A stretch of DNA of 8,403 nucleotides from Methanobacteriota archaeon (lineage in GTDB: Archaea > Thermoplasmatota > Thermoplasmata > Methanomassiliicoccales > Methanomethylophilaceae): the NCBI GenBank assembly GCA_029574055.1, contig JAKQBQ010000142.1:1-8403 (forward strand), read 5' to 3'. The first letter of the stretch is position 1, and each line of letters opens with the position of its first letter. Positions 1 to 5,869 of the stretch are shown one piece after another. Under the pieces are notes generated by a model, which was not told the DNA's origin, did not search any database, and was given only the letters and a program-made list of their open reading frames with translations. The translations under genes and the position numbers were made by a program.

Positions 1-487
1 CGAACTGAATTATCGGGAACAATGTGCTTAGGACCACCCTGTCCGCCCTTCCCAGCAGCCCCGCGTACAAACGCGGCGCTCCGACCGCCTGAGCCTGGGT
101 CCCTAAGTATGATGTCAAGAGTACACCCACAAGTGCCAGCATCCCCAGGTACGGGTTGCACCAGGCGCTCACGGCCACCCCGCCTATCATGAAAACGTCC
201 GCATATCTGTCGAACACATGATCCAAGTAGTCCCCCTTCAAGGATGCTTTTCCGGCAAGCTTTGCGACCTTGCCGTCCAGCGCATCGAAGTATCCCGATA
301 TGAGGACGACGGCCGCCCCTACGAGGAGAAGATAATGCTGTTCGAAACTGAGATACAGCAGCAGACCGGAAAGGAACGCGAGCAGTAGCCCTATCCACGA
401 TATGATGTTGGGGTTGACGTTGATCAGCCTCTTGGCGACCGGGGCCAAAGCGAAGTCGACTTTGTTCCTCTGTCCGTCTAGAACCAT
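1..487 (-). CDS. CDP-alcohol phosphatidyltransferase, archaetidylinositol-phosphate-synthase-like (3' end cut by the window edge)
   Basis: Integral membrane enzyme that would transfer a polar head group (inositol phosphate in the archaeal AIP synthase family) onto CDP-archaeol. The first 162 codons are present; the C-terminus lies beyond base 1. The CDP-alcohol signature is clear: Asp68, Asp71-Gly72, Ala75, then Gly85, Asp89 and Asp93 with the expected spacing. The position after Ala75, usually Arg, is Lys76. Hydrophobic segments lie near residues 28-46, 52-66 and 98-128, and the later GTQAQAVG and GLLGRADR stretches are typical of archaeal members. I chose ATG at 485-487: it overlaps the end of the upstream kinase gene by 10 bases and has GGAGG (498-502) 10 bases upstream. 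The class is sure; the inositol-phosphate substrate is inferred from family resemblance. Confidence 0.88.
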   Translation of the reverse strand, partial: MVLDGQRNKVDFALAPVAKRLINVNPNIISWIGLLLAFLSGLLLYLSFEQHYLLLVGAAVVLISGYFDALDGKVAKLAGKASLKGDYLDHVFDRYADVFMIGGVAVSAWCNPYLGMLALVGVLLTSYLGTQAQAVGAPRLYAGLLGRADRVVLSTLFPIIQF

Positions 488-1005
488 TTCTCGAGTTCCT
501 CCGTCCAATCTACATTGCCAGGTCCGTATTTATCGGTATTCCCTTTTATTATGTCCTCGACCTTGTCTGCGATGGAACGCGTACTCTCGTCCGATGATAT
601 CAACTCGCATACCGGCACATCCGCTTCCGATGCCTCGCACAATATCACGTCCAGGATCTCTGCCTGAACATTCTCTATGACCTTCGGTTCAGCGTACCCC
701 CTTTCTCTAAGCCTCTCTGCAAGAACTTCCGGAGCGCACCTGAGCACTATTATCAGATCGCATTCGACACAGTGGGCGATGTGCCCCTCGATCAAGACCG
801 TTCCGTTGCTCCTATATTCATCCAAGGAGAGATCGAGGGAATCCACGTCCACGCAGTATGTGTCCCTGTCCTCATCCTTCTCCTCGAGGAGCCCTTTGTT
901 CCGTATGTGCTCGTTGATATCCAGAACGAAATATCCCCTTGCCCCGAGTTCCTCCGCGAGACGGGTCTTTCCGGTCCCGGGCGTGCCGGTTATAGCGATC
1001 ATCAT
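478..1005 (-). CDS. AK6/Fap7-type adenylate kinase family protein
   Basis: Small P-loop nucleoside-phosphate kinase of the AK6/Fap7/hCINAP family. Members phosphorylate AMP and, in eukaryotes and archaea, act in maturation of the small ribosomal subunit. The 175-residue protein has a Walker A loop GTPGTGKT at residues 7-14, DVDSLD at 53-58, EGHIAH at 73-78 (the family's conserved E-G-H region) and a basic lid region from Arg89 to Tyr104 (RLRERGY). Length is normal. The gene starts four bases after the stop of the PfkB kinase gene, with two adjacent ATG codons (1005 and 1002); I see no strong ribosome binding site to choose between them. It is the only gene here ending in TAG. The family is secure; whether the main role is ribosome assembly or AMP phosphorylation cannot be read from sequence. 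Confidence 0.9.
   Translation of the reverse strand: MMIAITGTPGTGKTRLAEELGARGYFVLDINEHIRNKGLLEEKDEDRDTYCVDVDSLDLSLDEYRSNGTVLIEGHIAHCVECDLIIVLRCAPEVLAERLRERGYAEPKVIENVQAEILDVILCEASEADVPVCELISSDESTRSIADKVEDIIKGNTDKYGPGNVDWTEELEKWF
498..502 (-). promoter_or_regulatory. Ribosome binding site of the CDP-alcohol transferase gene
   Basis: GGAGG on the minus strand, ten bases before ATG 485-487 and inside the last codons of the AK6-like gene. It supports the overlapping start chosen for the transferase. The spacing is slightly long, so the call is moderate. Confidence 0.5.
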
Positions 1006-1009
1006 CTTA

Positions 1010-1927
1010 TCACAGGTATCTCTCGGCGCGTTCCAACACCTCGTCCCATTTCGGTGTGTTCGTAAGCGCTCCCACTTTCTCGACTATGAACGACGACGTT
1101 GCCGATGCCAGGATCAGGGACTCATGTATCCCGTATCCGTTGTACAGGCCGCAGTAGAAGCCTGCCCGGAAAGCGTCCCCCGCCCCGGTGGCGTCGACGT
1201 ATCCCTTTCCCTCTATCAAGGGAATGCGTACGACCTCCCCATCGATCTTTGCGGTGCTGCCCCTGTCTCCCTCTGTACGGACCACCAAGGCCTCGTCGAT
1301 CTCCATCACGTCCTTTATCCCAAGGTTCTTTTCGATCACTCTCGCCTCATACTCGTTGCAGAAGATCGAGTCAGAGAGGTTCAAGGCCTTCCCGATCCTC
1401 TCCTTATTCCACATTTTGTATATCTCTTGGGCAGGATCCATGGATATCTTCGGGCCTTTCCCGTATATCGCTTCCATTATCGATATGTAATAGTCCGGCT
1501 CTCCTGTGCAAAAATGCACGTGGGAGGATCTCGAAGCGTTCTCCATAAGCATGTTATTGAGTTTGCTGGCACATCCCTGCGGGCCTTGATGGAATATCAC
1601 CCGCTGCAGCATTTCCGAGTCGTTGATGACTATCGCTTGGGACGATTCGTATCCCTTGACCCGCACCAGCTCGTCCATTATCAGCCCGGAACCCCTCATC
1701 TCATCCTCATAACGATGGGGGAAGTCCTCTCCCACAAAAGCGCATATTGCCGTGGGGACGCCCAGCCTTGCCGCGGTCATTGCTATGTTCGTCCCTGTTC
1801 CTCCGAGGGTCGTGCTCTTCGAGATCACATCCACGGACTCGTTTATCTCCGGGAATCTTTTGATCGATATTATCTGGTCTACGGTCACATGCCCGTAAAC
1901 GGATAGAAAGGGTCTCCCGGCAGTCAT
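1010..1927 (-). CDS. PfkB-family kinase, probable nucleoside kinase
   Basis: Ribokinase-fold kinase of 305 residues. The N-terminal PfkB region is LGGTGTN at 41-47 followed by an alanine-rich helix and FVGEDF at 64-69. NEYEA (191-195) and TEGDRGS (218-224) mark the ATP side. The C-terminal signature DATGAGDAFRAGF is at 245-257, with catalytic base Asp251. The stretches around HVHFCTGEPDY (136-146), ISMDPAQE (161-168) and the C-terminal TNTPKWDEVLER resemble, from memory, the broad-specificity nucleoside kinase of Methanocaldococcus jannaschii (MJ0406) more than sugar kinases. The frame stays open upstream to 2215, but that lies wholly inside the glycosyltransferase gene, so I start at ATG 1925-1927, where the PfkB fold begins. 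No Shine-Dalgarno is visible. Kinase class is certain; nucleoside substrate is inferred, with a sugar kinase the main alternative. Confidence 0.9.
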   Translation of the reverse strand: MTAGRPFLSVYGHVTVDQIISIKRFPEINESVDVISKSTTLGGTGTNIAMTAARLGVPTAICAFVGEDFPHRYEDEMRGSGLIMDELVRVKGYESSQAIVINDSEMLQRVIFHQGPQGCASKLNNMLMENASRSSHVHFCTGEPDYYISIMEAIYGKGPKISMDPAQEIYKMWNKERIGKALNLSDSIFCNEYEARVIEKNLGIKDVMEIDEALVVRTEGDRGSTAKIDGEVVRIPLIEGKGYVDATGAGDAFRAGFYCGLYNGYGIHESLILASATSSFIVEKVGALTNTPKWDEVLERAERYL

Positions 1928-1937
1928 GCATCTGGTA

Positions 1938-1962
1938 TCGATTATGGTTATTAATGTTTTAC
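1938..1962 (-). promoter_or_regulatory. Possible internal promoter before the PfkB kinase gene
   Basis: An AT-rich stretch covering the last codons of the glycosyltransferase gene and the following spacer (minus-strand core ACATTAATAACC), roughly 15-35 bases upstream of ATG 1927. The kinase gene has no ribosome binding site, so a leaderless transcript from here is plausible. There is no strong TATA consensus, and the low confidence reflects that. Confidence 0.25.
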
Positions 1963-3108
1963 AAAACCGCCGGCGCGTTTCTTTTTGCTGACGACATCTT
2001 CGTACAAAGAGACCATTCTCCTTCCCGTCGATTCCATCGAGTACGATTCGGCGATCCTTCTTGCGTCCGATGCGATCGCGTCCTTGTTGTCCAGGCATTT
2101 TATCATTGCTTCGGCGCAATCTTCCGGGGTATCCTTGAAGAAGTATCCGTTCACTCCTTCCTCCACAACATCCAGGAACGCCCTTCCGTCGGCGCATGCC
2201 GCAGGAAGGCCGCACGCCATGGCCTCTGCGATGGTCAGGCCCTGCGTCTCGAACCTGGACGCGGAGACCACCGCGTCTGACGCTGAATAATAAAGGGGGA
2301 GCTCATCGTCCGGGACGAACCCCGTGAATATCACTTTGTCCTCCACCCCCTCCTTGGATGCCAGATCTTTCATCTCCTGAAGCGCCGGCCCTTTGCCGAC
2401 CACGAATAACCTGACATCGTCCGGCAGGCTCTTCATTGCCTTTATCGGCACCCCTATGTTCTTTTCGAAGGAGACCCTTCCTACATGTATCACTACTCTC
2501 TCGTCAGTAAGGCCGTGCCTTTTTCTTATTCCGGAACCGTCGAGCCCCTGCCTGAACCTGTTCACGTCGATCCCTACGGGTATGACCTCCGTGCGCTTCG
2601 TACGGACCCTGTTCTCCTTGAATTCGGTGAGCGTGGCCGGGGTCAGTGCGATGATGCAGCTCGGCCTCTTCAGGAAGTTCCTCATATAGATCCACGCCAG
2701 TTTCGACTGCACTTCCATCGGCAGGGGCAGAGGCGAGTAGAACTCCATTGTATCGGCGACGTTGGTGCAGTAAGTTGCGACCGAGGGGATGCCTGTCGAT
2801 CTTGAGACCATCAGCCCTTTCAGCCCCATGAACGCCACTCCGTGTATGTGTATGATGTCTATATCCAGAGACTCTATCAGTTCCCTCTTGTTAGAGGGGA
2901 ATACCGGCAGGAAGTAGTCGGGGTATTTCCTGAACCTCATGGCCGGGAAGTAGTGGATCCCTGGCTCTCTCTGCCCCTCTCCGGGGTCGGGGGCGATGAT
3001 GAACACCGTATGCCCGAGGTCGGTCAGGGTCTTGCTGAGCGTCATGACCGCCGTGACCACCCCGTCCCTCGTCGGCAGGTAGCTGTCAGTCATTATCGCT
3101 ATTCTCAT
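1951..3108 (-). CDS. GT4-family glycosyltransferase
   Basis: Retaining GT-B-fold glycosyltransferase of 385 residues that would move a sugar from a nucleotide-sugar donor to a lipid or glycan acceptor at the inner membrane face. The N-terminal acceptor domain starts MRIAIMTDSYLP with a flexible RDGV loop (residues 14-17), and HIH lies at 87-89. The donor domain begins near 175 with VIPVGIDVNRF. It carries HVGRVSFEKN (208-217), VVGKGP (236-241) and GFVPDDEL (263-270), then the family E-x7-E pair Glu287 and Glu295 in FETQGLTIAEAMACG. No signal peptide or obvious membrane span is visible. The gene starts three bases after the hydrolase stop, with a weak GAGG about 11 bases upstream. The overall pattern resembles diacylglycerol glucosyltransferase and PimB-like GT4 enzymes, and the CDP-alcohol transferase in the same cluster fits a lipid acceptor. 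Exact donor and acceptor are unknown. Confidence 0.9.
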   Translation of the reverse strand: MRIAIMTDSYLPTRDGVVTAVMTLSKTLTDLGHTVFIIAPDPGEGQREPGIHYFPAMRFRKYPDYFLPVFPSNKRELIESLDIDIIHIHGVAFMGLKGLMVSRSTGIPSVATYCTNVADTMEFYSPLPLPMEVQSKLAWIYMRNFLKRPSCIIALTPATLTEFKENRVRTKRTEVIPVGIDVNRFRQGLDGSGIRKRHGLTDERVVIHVGRVSFEKNIGVPIKAMKSLPDDVRLFVVGKGPALQEMKDLASKEGVEDKVIFTGFVPDDELPLYYSASDAVVSASRFETQGLTIAEAMACGLPAACADGRAFLDVVEEGVNGYFFKDTPEDCAEAMIKCLDNKDAIASDARRIAESYSMESTGRRMVSLYEDVVSKKKRAGGFVKH

Positions 3109-3111
3109 GGT

Positions 3112-4350
3112 TCAGGTTCCCTCTTCCCATTTGGATATGTATCTTCTCTGATCTTCCGTCAGCGTGTCGATGGTTATGCCCATCGAGCGCAGCTTTATGC
3201 CCGCTATCTCTGTGTCGATGGCTTCCGGGACGTCGTAGACCTTGTTCTCCATCTCCGGGCTTTTCTCCAGCAAATATTCGGCGCTTAGGGCCTGTGCGGC
3301 GAAGCTTGTGTCCATTATCTCCACCGGATGCCCCTGCCCGGCCGCCAGATTCATCAGTCTGCCTTCGGCGATCAGGTACAGCTTCCTTCCGTCCTTCATT
3401 CTGTATTCGACAACTGCCTCTCTCACTTTATTCGCTGATGCGGCCGACCTCTCCAGGTCCGTTTTGTTGATCTCGTTGTCGAAGTGTCCGGCGTTGCCCA
3501 TGATGCAGCCGTCTTTCATTGCCGCAAAATGCTCTTCCTTGATGATGTCCCTGCAGCCGGTGGCGGTGACCAGCATATCCGCTGTCCGCACAGCGTCGAT
3601 CATCCTCATCACCTCGAAGCCGTCCATCCTAGCCTCTATCGCCTTGACGGGGTCCACCTCGCATACGGTCACGGCGGCCCCCAGCCCCTTGGCCCTCATC
3701 GCTATCCCTTTCCCGCACCATCCGTAGCCGGCGACCACGAAACGCTTGCCGGCGACCACCAGACTCGTTGCGTTCATCCACCCGTCGAAAACCGACTGGC
3801 CGGTGCCGTACCTGTTGTCGAACAGGTACTTCACCTTCGCGTCGTTAACCGATATCACCGGGAACTCCAATTTACCGGCGGCGGCCATCGCCTTGAGCCT
3901 GGCGACGCCGGTGGTGGTCTCTTCGTTCGCCCCTTTTATCTTCTTGACCGCGTCCCTGCGGGTCGTGTGGGCCATTGCGATGACGTCCGCGCCGTCATCT
4001 ATTATCAGGTCCGGGCCGAGGTCGAGCACCTTGTTCAGGTTCGAATAGTACTCTTCCTGGGTCTCCCCTTTCTTCGCGTACACTTCGATCCCGTATTCTT
4101 CCTCAAGTGCCAGCGCCACGGTGTCGTCGGTGGAGAGGGGGTTGCAGCTCGCAAGCCGCACCTTTGCTCCCCCGTTAGTCAGAACTACCGCCAATATCCC
4201 GGTCTTCGCCTCTGTGTGGAGCGCCATCCCTATCTTTACGCCCTCGAACGGCCTCTCTTCGAGGAATCTTTTATCTATTTCTCTCATCACAGGCATGTTC
4301 CTGTATGCCCACTTCAGCTTCAGGCTGCCCTTTTCAAGCATTTCGTTCAT
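3112..4350 (-). CDS. ahcY: S-adenosylhomocysteine hydrolase, archaeal type (possibly S-inosylhomocysteine hydrolase)
   Basis: Cytosolic NAD-dependent enzyme that splits S-adenosyl- or S-inosyl-homocysteine into homocysteine and nucleoside, relieving product inhibition of methyltransferases. The 412 residues are typical for archaea. Visible landmarks are HTEAKT (45-50), EETTTG (143-148), and catalytic Lys174, Asp178 and Asn179 in the KYLFDNRYGTGQS segment. The dinucleotide-binding GYGWCG is at 208-213, followed by GHFDNEI (288-294) and AEGRLMNLA (328-336). The human catalytic Cys195 position is Thr183. The C-terminal Lys/Tyr extension that reaches the neighbouring subunit's NAD in eukaryotic enzymes is absent, as in archaeal members. 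Lys49 sits where I align human Glu59, a purine contact. ATG 4348-4350 overlaps the preceding TGA by four bases and has an excellent ribosome binding site. Family certain; adenosine versus inosine substrate open. Confidence 0.95.
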   Translation of the reverse strand: MNEMLEKGSLKLKWAYRNMPVMREIDKRFLEERPFEGVKIGMALHTEAKTGILAVVLTNGGAKVRLASCNPLSTDDTVALALEEEYGIEVYAKKGETQEEYYSNLNKVLDLGPDLIIDDGADVIAMAHTTRRDAVKKIKGANEETTTGVARLKAMAAAGKLEFPVISVNDAKVKYLFDNRYGTGQSVFDGWMNATSLVVAGKRFVVAGYGWCGKGIAMRAKGLGAAVTVCEVDPVKAIEARMDGFEVMRMIDAVRTADMLVTATGCRDIIKEEHFAAMKDGCIMGNAGHFDNEINKTDLERSAASANKVREAVVEYRMKDGRKLYLIAEGRLMNLAAGQGHPVEIMDTSFAAQALSAEYLLEKSPEMENKVYDVPEAIDTEIAGIKLRSMGITIDTLTEDQRRYISKWEEGT

Positions 4351-5105
4351 TCACGCACCTCCTTGAATTCCGACATGAGGAAAGAGCATATCTCTTCGAC
4401 CGTCTCCCTTCTGTTATCCTCGTTGGAGAATGAGCTTATCGCTTCACTGATGATATCCTGCCTGCCCCTCATCTCCTTCACATAGCGGATGATGTTCTCC
4501 AGCGCCCTGGTCATCTCGTCGGAGATAGAGACCGCCGCTGTCTTGGATGTCCTTGAAAGAGGGTTGAGGTCGATGGAAATCACTATCTTACCCATGTCCG
4601 CCAAAGCTTTCGCCCTGTCCCCGTCCTCTATCGGGACCAGGATCACATCCGAATCGTATATCCCCTCTTTTGTGCATAACGCACGGTCGGAGCTCAGCCC
4701 GGGGATCCTTGAGTCGGGATACATGCCGAGGACGTTCTCTGCCCCGTTCTCCTCAAGGAATGATACGAGGAGGCCCATTCTTTCTTCGGTCCTATGGAAG
4801 ATGTTGACCTCGATCTTTGCAGGGATCTCTTTCGCCAAAACAATAAGGTTCTCGGGATCCAGCGCGGCTGCGTTGCCGTTCACGCAGACGACGGGGTTCT
4901 CCGCTCTCAGAAGGTATGCCGCGGCCGCCCTCTCCGCCTTCAAGGCCGGAGCGGGGCTCCTCTCCCCCATCAGATAATCGAAGGCTTCCCCTCTGCCGTG
5001 GGAAACGAGGCCGGTCTTGGTCACCAGCCCCTTGTCGACAAGCTCAGACAACCTCTCCCTTACCATCAGCGATCTGTAGCGTGGATGGTCTGCAGGTATG
5101 TTCAC
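4347..5105 (-). CDS. 4-phosphopantoate--beta-alanine ligase (archaeal phosphopantothenate synthetase)
   Basis: Archaea-specific step of coenzyme A synthesis: ATP-dependent joining of 4-phosphopantoate and beta-alanine to give 4'-phosphopantothenate, replacing bacterial PanC plus pantothenate kinase. The 252-residue protein begins with the family's IPADHPRYRSL (3-13) and continues with TGLVSHGRGEAFDYLMGE (31-48), VNGNAAALDPEN (75-86), IEVNIFHRTEERM (98-110), LVPIEDGDRAKAL (156-168) and IDLNPLSRTS (178-187). All are hallmarks of the phosphopantothenate synthetase family characterised in Thermococcus. The last 40 residues are charged and helical. The frame is open up to 5441, but that upstream part is Arg/Pro-rich shadow of trmJ. 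I therefore start at GTG 5103-5105, the only sensible start before the first conserved residue, probably on a leaderless message. It is the first gene of the six-gene cluster. Confidence 0.9.
   Translation of the reverse strand: MNIPADHPRYRSLMVRERLSELVDKGLVTKTGLVSHGRGEAFDYLMGERSPAPALKAERAAAAYLLRAENPVVCVNGNAAALDPENLIVLAKEIPAKIEVNIFHRTEERMGLLVSFLEENGAENVLGMYPDSRIPGLSSDRALCTKEGIYDSDVILVPIEDGDRAKALADMGKIVISIDLNPLSRTSKTAAVSISDEMTRALENIIRYVKEMRGRQDIISEAISSFSNEDNRRETVEEICSFLMSEFKEVRE
4356..4364 (-). promoter_or_regulatory. Strong ribosome binding site of ahcY
   Basis: AAGGAGGTG on the minus strand, with GGAGG seven bases before ATG 4348-4350. It is embedded in the last codons of the phosphopantothenate synthetase gene. 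It is the best Shine-Dalgarno in the window and indicates independent, probably strong, initiation on the hydrolase rather than purely coupled translation. Confidence 0.8.
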
Positions 5106-5155
5106 ATTATCGCATAAGCGCACAGTTGATATAGATTTATGTTCTGGAAGGCCGC
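5106..5155. promoter_or_regulatory. Divergent promoter region between the CoA/SAH cluster and trmJ
   Basis: Fifty bases separate the GTG start of the minus-strand cluster from the ATG of trmJ. The AT-rich core at about 5125-5140 (plus strand TTGATATAGATTTAT) can be read as a TATA box in both directions. It lies about 20-35 bases from each start codon, the spacing expected for leaderless or very short-leader archaeal transcripts. No ribosome binding site precedes the GTG; a weak GGAAGG (5146-5151) precedes the ATG. The promoters must overlap, so shared control or interference is likely. Transcription starts are inferred. Confidence 0.5.
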
Positions 5156-5869
5156 ATGCCTTTGGTAAGGATAGTCCTTGTCGGCCCCAAGTTCGGGGGG
5201 AACGTCGGCGCCGTCGCCAGATCGATGGCGAACTTCGATATCGAGGAGCTGTATCTCGTGGATCCCTGCGGCATCGGCGACGAAGCATACCGCCGGGCAA
5301 AGCACGGCTCCGGCGTGTTGGATGGGGCGGTTTCGGTGAATACGCTGGATGAGGCGGTCGAAGGCTGCTTCCTTGTCGCCGGCACGAGCGGGATAACGAC
5401 GAAAGGAGATAGGAATTACACAAGAATACCTCTTCCCGCAAGGGAATTCGCCCAGCAGGTCTCCGGATACAGCGAGAAGATAGCAGTGGTCTTCGGAAGG
5501 GAGGATACCGGCCTTTTCCAGGAAGAATTGAACAAATGCGATCTCCTCATCCATATCCCGGCATGCGAAAGATACCCTGTCCTGAACCTCTCCCACGCTG
5601 CGGCGGTGATAATGTATGAGCTGTTCCAGCATGGGAATTCCGCGAGGAGGCCGGAGCCTGCCGAGAGGAAGGAGAAAGAATACATGTTCAGCTTTTTCGA
5701 CGACCTGATGGAGGCGATAGATTATCCGGAACACAGAAGAGCGGACACATCGGTCATGTTCAGGCGCATGATGGGGCGGTCGATCCCCACCAAATACGAG
5801 TACAACACCATCATGGGGATACTTGGAGACGCGTCGAAGATAATAAAGAACGGTAAGAAATGGGAATGA
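5156..5869 (+). CDS. trmJ: TrmJ-type tRNA (cytidine/uridine-2'-O-)-methyltransferase
   Basis: SPOUT-class, SAM-dependent RNA 2'-O-methyltransferase. TrmJ enzymes methylate nucleotide 32 in the anticodon loop of tRNAs. The 237-residue protein carries the three SPOUT motifs in order: NVGAVARSM at 16-24 (motif 1, catalytic Arg22), VFGREDTGL at 112-120 (motif 2), and the knot-forming IPACERYPVLNLSHAAAV at 134-151 (motif 3, Asn144). A linker rich in charged residues (about 160-176) leads to a helical C-terminal region (about 177-230), as in TrmJ dimers. It is the only plus-strand gene. It faces away from the phosphopantothenate synthetase gene and its last 59 bases run antisense through the end of the FtsZ-like gene. 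Its SAH by-product is the hydrolase's substrate family, but co-location need not be functional. Target position 32 is family inference; another 2'-O-methylation site is possible. Confidence 0.9.
   Translation: MPLVRIVLVGPKFGGNVGAVARSMANFDIEELYLVDPCGIGDEAYRRAKHGSGVLDGAVSVNTLDEAVEGCFLVAGTSGITTKGDRNYTRIPLPAREFAQQVSGYSEKIAVVFGREDTGLFQEELNKCDLLIHIPACERYPVLNLSHAAAVIMYELFQHGNSARRPEPAERKEKEYMFSFFDDLMEAIDYPEHRRADTSVMFRRMMGRSIPTKYEYNTIMGILGDASKIIKNGKKWE

Noticed and set aside
677..1906. Long plus-strand open frame (409 codons) opposite the AK6 and PfkB genes
   Set aside because: It is antisense to two clearly recognised proteins, shows no family motif and has the Ser/Arg/His-rich composition of a shadow frame in GC-rich DNA.
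1928..2215. N-terminal extension of the PfkB kinase frame
   Set aside because: It lies almost wholly in the glycosyltransferase gene in another frame, is Arg/Gly-rich and has no conserved content; ATG 1927 begins the PfkB fold.
3484..4485. Plus-strand open frame of 333 codons opposite the SAH hydrolase
   Set aside because: His/Val/Arg-rich shadow sequence with no recognisable domain; the opposite strand encodes a full, well-conserved enzyme.
5106..5441. N-terminal extension of the phosphopantothenate synthetase frame
   Set aside because: The added 112 residues are Arg/Pro/Ser-rich antisense of trmJ, and the conserved protein starts immediately after GTG 5105.
5102..5734. Minus-strand open frame of 210 codons opposite trmJ
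   Set aside because: It has no motifs and would cover the divergent promoter; trmJ carries all SPOUT motifs on the other strand.
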